DNA of 40,288 nt from Priapulus caudatus. Its lineage: Eukaryota; Priapulida; Priapulimorpha; Priapulimorphida; Priapulidae. The stretch is taken from assembly GCF_000485595.1 (NCBI RefSeq), contig NW_014577235.1, forward strand, positions 84,811 to 125,098, given 5' to 3'. Below are positions 21,343-33,556 of the stretch, one piece after another. The position numbers and the translations under genes are program-made. The notes below the pieces were generated by a model. That model was not told the origin of the DNA. It did not search any database and worked only from the letters and a program-made list of their open reading frames with translations. Within the stretch, counting starts at the first letter, position 1. Every line of letters begins with the position of its first letter.

Positions 21343-21483
21343 CACACACGTACTATACATATAATGACGTAGAAATGAGTCTAATAACATCGTCAATGCC
21401 GGACAAACGTGGGTCCGCATTTATCCCAAACTCCTATATAATCCGTAGAAACACATAACTAACCGCGTCTTTTTTTTCTTCTA

Positions 21484-23099
21484 CTACTTCTTCTTGTTGA
21501 AACCAGCTCTTTCTTCCACGCGGTCAAAGAAGTGCACTCTGTCTCGTGGCCTGTAGTATTCCGGATTGAAATGGAAAACTCTTTCCATGATGAGGCCTGT
21601 CGATGCAATAAGTGTACAGTTACGTAAAAGCAAAGAAAGGAGCAGCAGATGTAAATTACTAATGTAATTACAATATACCGTATTTAACAAGAGGTATGTC
21701 TGACCCTTGACCTCCATGTCGCACCGTTACCCTATGCTCACCCTACCCCTACTATGTCTTCAACTCACCTATATCTCTCACACACTTCACCTACACCCCA
21801 CCCATGTCATCCATCACTCCACCCACGGAGTCATGGTCGACCATCCCCTCCCTACAGCCACACCCCTCCATCATCCCTCCCACACCCCTCCATCATTCCC
21901 CATACACACCCGGTTCTACACCTCACCCACTCAATCATACTCTATCACACGCACACACGCACACGCGCACGCCCACACGCACACATCCATGCACGCACGC
22001 ACACGCATACACCTACCCTACCCACACCCCGCCCAGAGCTCTCCATCATCCCCACCACGCACACCCGCCCACAGCGCACGTACTCATGGCAGCCTGGTCG
22101 TACTGGTGGCAGCAGTGGTCAGTCGTGCCCATGTTGTCGAGCATACAGCTGTCTCGTGACGCGCCCTCGGGTGCGATGCACTCCCAGTGCAGACCGCACA
22201 TGAGCCACGGAGTGAAGAGATTCTGCTGCACCCAGCGGTTGTTGTGAATCAAGATGGCGCCACCTGTTTAATGTGAAGTCAGTCATAGCAAATTAGCATA
22301 TAATATATAATTATTATAGGCGCGTTCACACGGACGTTTTTGGCCCGAGCCTAATTAGGCCCGTGCCAGATTTGGCTCGAGCCGAGCGTTCACACGGACG
22401 TTTTTGGCCCGAGCCTAATTAGGCCCGTGCCAGATTTGGCTCGAGCCGAGCGTTCACACGGATGTTTTTGGCCCGAGCCTAATTAGGCCCGTGCCAGATT
22501 TGGTCCCATCGAAAACGTCGGACCAGGCCCGAGCCAAATTTTAGCACTAGCTTTCGGCGAGGGGTAGAGCGGTAGAATCGGTTGAGCGGTAGATGCCGCG
22601 AGTGTCGAACGTGTACTTCGACGAAATAAAGTCCAAAACAGTATAAAAATTCGAAAAATTTGATCAGGATGCACGTTTTCAAGATTGATAATTAAACTCG
22701 GAACGTAAGTAACCACTCTAAATCGTAAACAACGCCATCTCGCGACATACTGCCAAAGTATCTGTGAGATATTTGTGCAATAAAATTTATTTGAATTTGA
22801 ATTTGAATTTGAATTTGAATTTGACAGACAGTATTCACTTGCGTACGTGTGAACGCGCCGACTCAAACCGGCCCGAGCCAAATTTGGACGGAGCCAAATC
22901 TAGCCCATTTGGCTCGAGCCAAACCATGACCGTGTGAACGCGACTTATATATACACACGTGTTTGTATATATCCATGTATAATCATAGTCAGTTAGTGTT
23001 AGTTTACTGGCTCTTGCTGCGTACAAAACAAATTCAAGTGAACCGATATTCACTCCTGCTTTATACTACAGCTTCAAAACTGTCGTTTGCTTGTAACGC

Positions 23100-23163
<64 letters not shown>

Positions 23164-23342
23164 GCGCANNNNNNNNNNNNNNNNNNNNNNNNNNNNNNNN
23201 NNNNNNNNNNNNNNNNNNNNNNNNNNNNNNNNNNNNNNNNNNNNNNNNNNNNNNNNNNNNNNNNNNNNNNNNNNNNNNNNNNNNNNNNNNNNNNNNNNNN
23301 NNNNNNNNNNNNNNNNNNNNNNNNNNNNNNNNNNNNNNNNNN

Positions 23343-23399
<57 letters not shown>

Positions 23400-23677
23400 A
23401 CACACACGCATACACACTGATCTTATCTATGATTTCACTACCTATTTCCTTCCATACAATAAAATTCCGATTAACTGAAATGCCAGTTTATTTCGTTTTG
23501 ACCGAAATGAGGCCAGTAAGTCACATTTAACTGTTTTCTAGCATGCTACACGCCAATGCCCATCATGAGTAATACGTGCTGACAGAAAAAAGGGGAAATC
23601 TAGTCCGGAGTTACGAATAGCAGGTAATGCTTGACCGGACAAACATAGTCTTGGAAAGTGAGAAGAGGCGGAAAGAA

Positions 23678-23721
<44 letters not shown>

Positions 23722-23896
23722 CGAAAGATCTAGAGAGATAGAGAGCGAGAGATCTAGAGAGATAGAGAGCGAGAGATCTAGAGAGATAGAGAGCGAGAGA
23801 TCTAGAGAGATAGAGAGCGAGAGATCTAGAGAGATAGAGAGATAGGTATGTAGGTAGAGAGAAAGGGGAAGGGCAAACACTAAGTTTATTTTTCCC

Positions 23897-23929
<33 letters not shown>

Positions 23930-26900
23930 ATGGCACTTTGCAGTTACGGGTTACCAGGTCAGAATTGTTTACCAATGTTTTATGACAGAGTACACATCAA
24001 TTTCCATCAATAGTAATGGGCGCTTGCATGAAAATAGAAAAAACTAGATAGAAGTTTAGATCTAGTTCACATGAATCTAGAGTGAATAAGTTTGAGAGTC
24101 AAATTTCCGTGACTATCTCACGGTGTGAATTACACCCTCTACGGTTTCCCTGGCGTACAGAGCTACAGAAACCGATGATAGTGCCTAGCCGCAACAATGG
24201 CTGCACGACCCTATATTCTGACGCAGGTATGGATATTGCCGACGTTGTTATGCTAGGCAGAGACTGGTAGGAAAAAAAAACATTCGCGCGCGTAAAACAG
24301 GCTGGAACGTGACCCGAGATAATGCATGAACTCAATCACGATAAGCTTGCCATCTCGCTCTAATTTCTGCTAACGAATGAGCGAGGGAACAACAGAATAT
24401 ATTGCATGGTTAGGCTAGTTACTGCCTATTCATACATCTCTATGAGCCTGACTCACGCACGCGCTAGCTTCACGCATGTCAATCAAATAGTCGCAAAAAT
24501 AAATTAGACTCCGTTCGTAAGTTATTGAGATCATAACCGCACGTAAAATAATAGGCGTGTTCACACACAACAAAAACCGCGATGCTAATCGCGATGGAAA
24601 TACCGAGATAATTGTGCCCTTGTTCACACAGGCGGAAATATCTCGCTAATTGCCGAGCGGGATAATTCTATTAATCGAACTGCGCATGCCTGATATCAAG
24701 CCGAAATATAACCCTTCCGGTCGCGCGCGCGCGAATTATGTACTACCGGGATTCGAGTTCGGTGTTGCAGTCGTTGGTAGTAGTCTAGCTCTGTTACATT
24801 AACGTATGCTACTCTAGCTCTGTTACGTTAACGTATGCTACTCTAGCTCTGTTACGTTAACGTATGCTACTCTAGCTCTGTTACGTTAACGTATGCTACT
24901 CTACGTCTGCACGTGTTTACGTAAACACATCGTATTGTTAGTACAGAGTCGAGACTGCATCTTTTCAGATTGAATTGAGTTCGGCGATTAACCCTCCTTT
25001 CTTGAAACATGCCAAAACGGCCAAGTTGATACGATCGCTTGGAATGATGGGATAGAAAATACCGGGATTATTTGCGCGAGCGTTCACACACACGGCGCGG
25101 TGCAATTAATCGCGCTAATTCCCAAATAATCGCAGTCTAAAGTGCGATTTGCAGCGCGATGCTGATCGCGATACGTAGTGAGATTTCGATCGCGATGCAA
25201 AAACCGAGAATTGCATCCCGCTAATTCCCGCCAGTGTGAACGCGCCTAATGATTATAAATTAATTGCAACAGCATAACACATCGAAAACCTAGTTATCGC
25301 GCCGTTAAAATAAGATCAAGGCGCAAATTTTATTATGGAAAATATCGCACACGTATCATGATAATGAATATCGCGAAATTAATTTCCTATCTGCCCTGCG
25401 ACTGTATTTTATTTCTCTCTTATGTTCACAAACCTGACACTTGGCCTACTAATTCTTCAACCCTTATCGTAAGTTTATGATAGGTAGTTAGTTAACTCCC
25501 TATCATGACCCCACAACCCTAATCCATCCAATCTGAATCCTCTATTTCTAACCCTCTAATTCACATCCCTTAATTCTAACACCCTAATTTGAACTTCTAA
25601 TCATACCTTCTAATACTACACTCCTTAATCTCAGCCCTAGCACCAACCTTCTAGAGCGGACGTGTCGACAAAGTCGTCGGGACTTTCCTCTAGGAACTCG
25701 TACATTCCCGGGTGTACGAAGCAGGACTGTGGAAGGTTGTTACTCCACATGCTCACTCCCAGTCCGTCGCGCGTGTCCGTCAGGATGTGCTCCAGTCGTT
25801 CCTTCGTCCAGTCACTTTCGAGTCGGAAGGACGTATCCGTCCAGAACACGAATCCAAACTCATGCAACATTTCCTGTAAACGCACACGTAGCGTTGTTAA
25901 TTAATCAATTAATTGATTGATGAATGGACATATTTTTGTAGTTATACATAGGACTACATGTATTCATTCGTCCATTAATTTATTGTCCTGTTCGTTTTAT
26001 CGTTCGTTCGTTTCTTCGTTTATTCATTCATCCATTAATTCGTCTGTTTGTTCATTTATTCATTTGTTTATTCGTTCGTTCGTTCGTTCGTTTGTTCGTT
26101 TGTTTGTTTGTTCGTTCGTTTGTTTGTTCGTTCGTTCGTTCGTTCGTTCGTTCGTTCGTTCGTTCGTTTGCTCGTTCGTTCGTTCGTTCGTTCATTCGTT
26201 CGTTCGTTTGTTCATTCTTTCGTTCGTTAGTTCGTTCGTTCGTTCGTTCGTTTGTTCATTCATTCGTTCATTCATTCGTTCGTTCGTTCGTTCGTTCGTT
26301 TGTTTGTCCATTCATTCGTTCGTTCGTTTGTTCGTTTGTTCGTTCGTTCGTTCGTTCGTTCGTTCGTTCGTTCGTTCGTTCGTTCGTTCGTTCGTTAATT
26401 TATTCATTCCTTCGTTCAGCGCTGTTTCGGCGGACAGCTCACCTGTAGAATCATCAGCTTGAAGGCAAAATTCTCCAAGTCCCTGACGTGAGGCGGGTAA
26501 TTGTTGAACTCAAACGGTCTCAGCTTGCAGCCACAGTTGTCCTGCACCTGTGAGGGTAAATTCATTCGTTCGCAATTAAATTCGCGTAGCAATATACTCA
26601 CATTAGAATCACGCGCAGTGTCAGGGTACGCGCGCGCTAACACGTATGTATGAATGCCCCCCCCCACCCTGCGCGAACATGAAGAGAGCGCGCGAGAAAC
26701 AAGCGAGAGAGCGTGCGTGCGTGTGCGTGCGTGCGTGCGGGCTGGCGCGATCATGTTTGATCAGTGATCATCTGTGTTTATCTCGTCGCCGCCGCAGCAG
26801 TTAGGTCGGCCCATCGACCCCGACGTGCGTCAGCACTTACGGACATGACAGGCGCCATCTGGTGGGTGCACTACGCACGGTGCGTCGCGAAATGAATAGC

Positions 26901-29117
26901 TGCCATTCACCGCGCATGTAATCTGCACCCGTTTCCGGGTTGAAGAGCATTATTATTTCCGGAGGTGTCGTCTTTGTTCTCATCGCCACCTATCTTTCTA
27001 TAATAGCTGATTTACGTACAGCCCGCTTAAATAAAGAGGATAGCCACAAATCCCAAGATATATTTTGTCACTGGCCAGGATGTTACTGATAAAGCGTCTA
27101 TAGCTGGCATTACCCACGTGGTTTCACTGCGATGCAATAGATCATTAAAAAATTGGGGGATTTTCGTAGAGGATACAGGATGCGGGATGAAGCTTAGCTC
27201 GTCCTAATCACGACGATTCAAACGCGGGGCGAGTTCAAGTTCAGTTCAAGAGAAGCAAATAGCATGACCCGCAGGCTTCGATGATAGATGGTCTATTGTT
27301 TCAATAAAATCACGTTATCAGGCGAGAAAAAAAGGGGAGCCTGTGTGTGTGTGTGTGTGCGTGCGTGTGTGCGTGCGTGTGCGCGTGTGTGTGCGCGCCT
27401 GCCTTAGCTCATGCGTGCGTGCGTGCGTGCGTGCACGTGCGTGTCAGGTGTCACCTACCCACTTGTTGTTGTCCGTCGACAAGCCGAGATCGTAGATGAC
27501 GAGATCGTAGTCGGGTCGCAGCTCGTCCTGGAACATGCGCACGTACTCCTGCCCCTCGTGGAAGTGCGAGTCGTCGAATCCCGTCGTGAACACGGGCCGG
27601 TCGACGCTCGGCGCGCGGTACGGCAGCATGTAGGGCTCCGTCTCCGGCAGTATGCGGTACATGATCGTCTGCAGCTTGACGATGTCGTTGATGTCGACGC
27701 CCGGGATCATGTGCATCGGGTCGAACGGCAGCTCGGTCGTCGGGTAGAAGCCGTCGTCCGACACCAGCTCGCCCGGAGCCCGGTTTCTTACCGGGTAGCC
27801 CCTCTCCAGCACCTGCGTCGTGATTCTCTTCGTCGGCGACGCATCGCCGCGATTGTCCGTCGGTCGACTGCGCCAGGGGTCGATAAAGGACGCCCCCTGC
27901 TGGCCGGGCGCGTCGAGGAACGGCGGCGGCGGCGGTTGTCGCCCGGGCGCGTCCATGAACGGCGGCCCCCGACGGCCAGGACCGGGCATGAACGGCGCCC
28001 CCCGCCGGCCGGGACCGGGCATGAACGGCGCCCCCCGCCGGCCGGGACCGGGCATGAACGGCGCCCCCTGTCGGCCGGGGCCGTCGATGAACGGGGGACC
28101 GCCTTCGCCGCGGAAGTCCATTAGTGGCGCCCTCTGCTGTACCTGGTTGTCACCGCGCGGGAAACCCGCGTCGCTGTTTGGTCCCATCCCGCCGTATCCC
28201 ATGCCACGGAAATCGCCGCCAGGTGGCGGTCCCCAGAAGTCACCGCCGGGCGGGGGTGCTGGCATGTTGTCTCCCGGCATGAACGACGGGTGGAACGGCT
28301 CGCCGCCGTGGGGCATGTGACCGTCGTGCGGGTGGTGGTGGCGTGGGGCGAGGCCCGGGGGCGGGGGCATGTCGCGCGGCCGGGGACCCGCCATGAAGCC
28401 ATCGCGGGGCAGGGTGCCATACTCGTCCGTGTGTAGCGGGTGGTAGCTGTCCGGTCCCATCGCCAGGATCTCCATCGGCCGCCCGTCGGGGCCGTACATT
28501 GGCGGCGGCGGCGGCGGCGGCCGGCGATCGTTCAGCGACCCCATGTGGCCGAGCACGATCTCGTCGTACTGGCCCGCCATCGCCTGCCGGTGCAGAGTCT
28601 TTCTGCGGTTGGCCGGCACCTTAAAGTAGTCGCCGCTGCGGTCGACCTTAAACGGCGGCACGGCGTCGTCGGGAAGGACAATCGGCTTCTCCTCTTCCTC
28701 TTCCTTTGACGCCGCCGTCTTGTCGTCGCCGATGACGTCATTTCCCGCGTCGATGACGTCATCTCCCTTTTCGCCGACGTCATCGACCACGTCCTGCAGT
28801 CGCGGTTCGTTGTCGTCTACCAGGGGCAGCGCGAACGGCGGGCTGGCGGTCGTCGGCTCCACCTGGTGGGCGCGCGCCGGCTTGCGGTACACGATGGCTA
28901 GGTAGAGCACGCAGGCGACGATGACGATGGCTGCGACGGCGCGGCCGACCTGCGGGCCGTAGCGGAAGAACTTGGCGCGCATCGAGTTGCGGCTGAGCTG
29001 CGGCATGACCCACAACGGTGGCGCGAACATCTGTGGCTTGACGGGCACGGCGTCGGCGGCGGCGGCGGCGGCGGCGGCGGCGACGCCCTCCCGCGTCGCG
29101 GCTTCTTCGTCAGACAT
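21484..29117 (-). CDS. DUF1647-like type II membrane protein, five exons
   Basis: Minus-strand exons 29117-27459, 26547-26443, 25873-25648, 22263-22084 and 21596-21484, all GT-AG with consistent phases (0,0,1,1), give 760 aa plus TAG. Residues 1-56 are cytoplasmic-like with a run of alanines (13-21). A membrane anchor lies at about 57-77 (AVAAIVIVACVLYLAIVY). A Pro/Gly-rich stem follows to about 470, with 12-residue units of GPGRRGAPFMP type near 340-410. The C-terminal ~290 residues look like a Golgi-type glycosyltransferase domain: DLVIYDLGLS, NCGCKLRPFEF, YPPHVRDLENFAFK, FVFWTDTSFRL (possible DxD-like TDT), MCGLHWECIAPEG and HQYDQAAM. These resemble the metazoan DUF1647 family, whose reaction I cannot state. 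Exon 1 is strongly GC- and CpG-rich; introns contain mobile elements and microsatellites. Splicing is well supported; function is inference. Confidence 0.85.
22317..22946. mobile_element. TA-flanked MITE with GGCGCGTTCACAC ends (member 2)
   Basis: Begins TAGGCGCGTTCACACGG and ends near CGTGTGAACGCGACTTA. The left part is 2.7 tandem copies of a 64-bp unit (starts 22324, 22388, 22452) containing CCTAATTAGG and GGCCCGAGCC; the right end carries inverted GGCCCGAGCCAAATTTG words. A (GAATTT)n run lies at about 22787-22823. It lies in the intron between exons 3 and 4 of the DUF1647-like gene. Confidence 0.8.
23098..23398. repeat. CA/CG and CT microsatellites around a 174-base gap
   Basis: (CA)n then (CG)n up to 23168, Ns from 23169 to 23342, then (CT)n to about 23396. 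The sequence on the two sides of the gap differs, so more than simple repeat may be missing. Confidence 0.95.
23727..23845. repeat. 24-bp minisatellite
   Basis: About four and a half copies of GATCTAGAGAGATAGAGAGC plus GAGA, preceded by (GA)n. The 24-bp unit keeps reading frames open (Ser/Leu/Asp or Glu/Arg runs), which explains the frames seen here. Confidence 0.9.
24552..25248. mobile_element. TA-flanked MITE with GGCGYGTTCACAC ends (member 3)
   Basis: TAGGCGTGTTCACAC at the left and GTGTGAACGCGCCTA at the right. The outer parts match member 1 (AAAAACCGCG, TTGTTCACACAGGCG, ATATCTCGCTAAT). The middle holds four copies of a 29-bp unit at 24784-24899 built around the palindrome TACGTTAACGTA. 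Lies in the intron between exons 3 and 4 of the DUF1647-like gene. Confidence 0.85.
25980..26400. repeat. (TTCG)n microsatellite
   Basis: About 400 bp of TTCG/TTTG/TTCA tetranucleotides in the intron just before exon 3 of the DUF1647-like gene. The Ser-Phe-Val-Arg frames are repeat by-products. Confidence 0.95.
26548..27458. other. Intron 1 of the DUF1647-like gene
   Basis: No exon or RNA gene recognised. Contains (GC/GT)n patches at about 26700-26740 and 27342-27442, the latter ending just inside the exon 1 donor. Confidence 0.5.
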
Positions 29118-29174
29118 TGTCGCTCGCTGCGTGGCGTGGCGCCTTCTGTCGGCGTGCGTCGGAGTTTATCAAAA
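29118..29174 (-). promoter_or_regulatory. Probable 5' UTR start of the DUF1647-like gene, at a splice acceptor
   Basis: On the minus strand a pyrimidine-rich stretch ends in TTACCGTTACAG at 29175, followed by 57 bp to the start codon. This is a good acceptor, implying a noncoding first exon further upstream, in or beyond the satellite that begins near 29250. Confidence 0.4.
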
Positions 29175-29249
29175 CTGTAACGGTAAGAGAGCAGAAGATA
29201 TATGATAAAGAATGTACAATAAATAAAGTAAAATAAAGAAAAATAAGTA

Positions 29250-30060
29250 CAAATAACTTGATAGTCTCCTACAACCACGTATAAACCCCGACAGTCTCTT
29301 GCAACCACGTACAAACCCCGACAGTCTCCTACAACCACGTATACACCCCGCCAGTCTCTTATAGCCACGTACAAACCCTGTCAGTCTTCTACAACCACTT
29401 ACAAACCCTGATAGTCTTTTATAGCCATGTACAAACCCTGATAGTCATCTACAGCCACATGCAAACCCTGATAGTCTCCTACAGCCACGTACAAACCCCG
29501 TCAGTCTTCTACAGCCAAGTACAAACCCCGACAGTCTCCTACAGCCACGTACAAACCCAGACAGTCTTCTACAACAACTTACAAACCCTGATAGTCTTTT
29601 ACAGCCACGTACAAACCCTGTCAGTCTCCTACAGCCACGTACAAACCCTGTTAGTCTCCTACAACCACGTACAAGCCCAGACAGTCTTTTATAGCCACGT
29701 ACAAATCCCGCTGATAATCATCCTACACCACGTACAGAACCCTGTCAGTCTCCTACAGCCCACGTACAAACCCTGTCAGTCTTCTATCAACTACGTACCA
29801 AACCCGACAGTCTCCTACAATCACCGTACAAACCCAGACAGTCTTATTATAGAGCCGACGTACCAAACCCTGATATGTCATCTACAGGCCACGCTGCAAC
29901 CCTGTCAGTCTCCTATCAGCCACGTACAAACCCTGTCAGTCTCCTACGCCGACGTACGAAACCCATGTCAGTCTTCTATTACAACAAACGTACATATACC
30001 CGGACAGTCTCCTACAACCACGTACAAATCCGCACTTTCACTTAGAAACTACGTACAAAC
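29250..30060. repeat. 30-bp satellite array, first copy
   Basis: Units of 30 bp of the type GACAGTCTCCTACAACCACG plus TACAAACCCC, about 27 copies. Up to about 29690 the units are clean; beyond that they carry many one-base indels. The unit length is a multiple of three, so the 241-codon frame at 29459-30184 is a by-product. A second array lies at 37905-38260. Confidence 0.95.
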
Positions 30061-31775
30061 GTCCATCACCGGTATACAGGTCTTCGGTCTAACACCTCAG
30101 AGGCATCAGAAAAATGCAGTGGCACGCGCACGCACTTACTATTTGCTGCCGCACGTTGTTTCTCCCGTGCACGTTCGTTGTTAGTCCTCAGAGCAAACGT
30201 GCATGCAGCCCAGGTTAGCCAGGTAAGCCTATAACCTGCCGCACCGGCGTTGATGTTTCTGGCAGCGTGTCTTCCGAAACGCATTTTTTTCACCGCTGGA
30301 AGGAAGGACGCTAGCGCGTGCGAGAGAGAGAGGAGAGAGCAATGCCTTACCCGGGCGCGGCAGCGCGCTTACCCTAGTCTCAGCGGCGCCCGGCTAACAC
30401 CCTGCGATCATTAGTTTGTGCTACGGCGGGGCGGTCTCCGCGGGGGGGGTATCCTGGTGTGTCCTCGGTCCGTTCCCTCTCTTTCCTGGGGGGGGTCAGG
30501 TTCCATCGTCTTGTTTTGTCTCTTGGCACTCTTTGCTTCTTCTAACTCCCCTCTCTTTCGCCCTCGCTTCTTTTCGGCGCGCTCTCCTCTCTCTCTTCTC
30601 CCTTCATCTCTTTCTCTCCTCTCCCCCTCTCTCATTTCCCCCCTGCGCCTTCTTTGGCGTACACAATATCAATATAATAGAATTCAAAGCATGCCCTGTT
30701 AATGTATTTTTATTTACTTTTTACAATGTTAATATTATTTTTACTATGTTTGTCCTAATAACAGTTCGGCGTTTTTCCGTCGCCCCGCTCCGCAGCAGAA
30801 AACTACAAACAATAAGCGTCAGCGGCTAAGCGTGGCCCCGCGCGTGAGCAACAAACAATAAATACAAATTAATTCGCACCGCCGGTCTCCTAGTCACACT
30901 TTCACAGATGACACGCCCGATTTGAGGCCACAGCTGACGAACAATCGAGCCACCTTGCGGATATTAGTGGAATTATGGCGAGCAACTGTGACTGTTGGCG
31001 TTCTGATTAGTATCTTAATCAGCGGAAGCAACTGTGTAAAGGTACCTTACACGTGTACAGAGACTTGGTCACAGACTAACCTGTAAACACCTGTGACGCG
31101 AATGTGGTCACTTGTAACTGTAAACACACTGCTTACAGAGACGTGGTCAGCAGTAACCTTGTAAAACACCTGTACAGAGACAGACGACACAAGGACATCG
31201 TAATCAGTGGCTACGGTTCGCTGCTGTACTACACGGCGCCGCTTTAACCGTAAACACCTGTACGGAGATGCTGGACTCAGGTAACCTGTAAAACTGACAG
31301 AGACGTGTAACAGATAACTGTAAACACGTGTACAGAGGACAGACGACAAGCAAGAGCGATGTAATCATGGGCTACGGTTCGCGTGTACTACACGCGCGCT
31401 GCTTATTAGTTGTAGATAAGACAACGTTTAAGAACATGGTGTAAAGGGAAAACACAGTGTGTAAGATAACACGATGTAATTAAAACACATTTGAATAGGA
31501 CAGTGTGTAGAAACACGTGTGTAGAGAACACACTGTACAAAACACAGTTGATATAGAAACAGTGTATTAGATAGCCACATGTATAGAACATCGTGTTAAG
31601 AACACCATATATAGAAAACACAGCAATATAAAACAAAGTGTATATAATACACACGCAGTTTATAGAGAACAGTCACAGAGGAACTGGTATAGACCAGTTC
31701 TTAAATTTATTCATGAACTGGGGTCACTCGCCCACGAAAACGAGGCCCTAAGCTAAGCAATTTGGTAAACAATGG
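30061..31775. repeat. Composite-repeat spacer, first copy
   Basis: Aligns with about 38270-39885, including the CTCAGAGGCAT, CCGCACGTTGTTTCTCCCGTG and CGGCGCCCGGCTAACACC words, a CT-rich stretch (about 30590-30650), degenerate ~36-bp units with ACCTGTAAACACCTGTACAG, and ~20-bp GTGTAGAGAACACAGT-type units. No gene recognised. This copy is about 100 bp longer and has dense small indels relative to the other. Confidence 0.85.
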
Positions 31776-33556
31776 CTGCAACAGAGGGTACACGCACGTA
31801 CACGCGGTACAACGCACGTACACGCAGATAACACCGCACGACACCGGGTACACGGATATACACGGCACGTACACGCACGTACACGCAGGATACACGCACG
31901 TACCACGCGGGTACACGCGAGTACACGCAGATACACGCACGTACACGCGGGTACACGGAGATCACGCACGTACACGCAAATACACGCACGTACACGTACA
32001 TGCAGAAACACGCACGTACACGCGGGTACACGGAGCATACACGCACGTACACGCGCGATAGACGCCACGTACGACGCAGGCTACACGCACGTACACGCGG
32101 TACGCGCAACGTACACGCAGCTACACGCACGTACACCGGGTACACCGGAGATACACGCACGTAACACGCGGGTACACGCAGTTACACGCAGGTACACGCA
32201 CGTACACGCAGCATACACGCACGTACACGTACACGCAGATACACGCACGTGCACGCGGCTACACGGAGATACACGCACGTACACGCAGGTACACGCACGT
32301 ACACGCGGGTACACGCAACTACACGCAGATACACGCACGTACAACGCAGATGGCACGCACGTACACGTACAGCAGATCTATACACGCGCGTTACACGGAG
32401 ATACACGCACGTACACGCGGCGTACCCGCGTGTACGGCGGTATCTGCGTAGTACGTGCGTGTACCCGCCGTGTACGTGGTGTACATGCTGTAGCCCCGCT
32501 TACACGTGCGTGTACCGCGTGGACGTGCGGTGTACCCGCTGGTACGTGCGTGTATCTGCGGTACGCGTACGCTGCCTGTATTGCGTTACAGTGCGTGTAT
32601 CTGCGTGTACGTGCGTGTACCCGCGCTGTACGTGCATGTATCCTGCGTGTGACGTGCGTGTACTGGCGGTAACTGCTGTACGTGCGTACACGCTGATACG
32701 TGCGGTATCTCCGGTACCCGGTGATATCTGGCGTGGTTACGTGCGTGTATCTGCCGTTACATGCGGTGTACGCGCGTGTCACGTGCGTGTACCTGCCTTG
32801 TACCGTGCGTGTACCGCGTGTACCGTGGTGTATCTCCGTGTACCGCGTGTACGTACGGGCGTGGTGATCTGCGTGTACGTGTACGTTCGTGTATCTGCCG
32901 TGTACGTGATACGTGCGGTCTATCTCGCTTACGCGACGTGACCGCGATGTACGTGTCGTTTGTACCTGCGTGCACGTGCGTTGTTCCCTGCGTGTACGAT
33001 GCGTGTACCTGCGTGTAATCGCGTGCACGTGCGTGTACCCGCCTGTGAACGTGCGTGTATCTCGCTGTACCGCGGTACGTGCGTGTATCTGCTTGCTACG
33101 TTACCGTGCGTGTATCTGCGTGACGTGCGTGCTACCTGCGTGGTACGTAGCGGTACCCGCAGTGTACGTGGGTATCTGCGGCGTACGGTACGTGCGTTAT
33201 CTGCGTGTACGTGTCTAGCCCCGTTACGTAGTACGTCGTGTATCTGCGTGTACTGCGGTGTATCTGCGTGTACGTGCGATGTACCCTGCGTTGTACGTGC
33301 AGTGTACCCGCGTGTACGTGCGTGTACCCGCGTGTACGTACGTGTATCCGCGTGTACGTGCGTGTACCTGCGTGTACGTGCGTGTACCTGCGTGTACGTG
33401 CGTGTACCTGCGTGTACGTGCGTGTATCTCCGTGTACCCGCGTGTACGTGCGTGTATCTGCGTGTATCTGCGTGTACGTGCGTGTACCCGCGTGTACGTG
33501 CGTGTACCTGCGTGTACGTGCGTGTATCTCCGTGTACCCACGTGTACGTGCGTGTA
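31776..33556. repeat. Decamer array TACACGCRNN with an internal strand switch
   Basis: Ten-base units such as TACACGCACG and TACACGCGGG, alternating so that a 20-bp higher-order period shows. To about 32420 they read in this orientation; from there to 33556 they are in the reverse complement (GTGCGTGTAC). Units before about 33300 have many indels; the last 250 bp are regular. All long frames here (for example 32960-33628) are repeat by-products. Confidence 0.95.

Noticed and set aside
25917-26462. 181-codon Ser-Phe-Val-Arg frame
   Set aside because: It is the (TTCG)n microsatellite read through in an intron.
27411-28320. Plus-strand open frames of 237 and 166 codons opposite the DUF1647-like exon 1
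   Set aside because: They are antisense shadows of a GC-rich repetitive coding exon whose minus-strand frame continues correctly through four further exons.
29459-30184. 241-codon plus-strand frame with ten-residue repeats
   Set aside because: It is the translation of the 30-bp satellite, whose unit length keeps frames open; it has no domain and lies partly in indel-rich sequence.
31776-33556. CRISPR-like array
   Set aside because: Ten-base units follow each other with no spacers, and the context is a eukaryotic genome.
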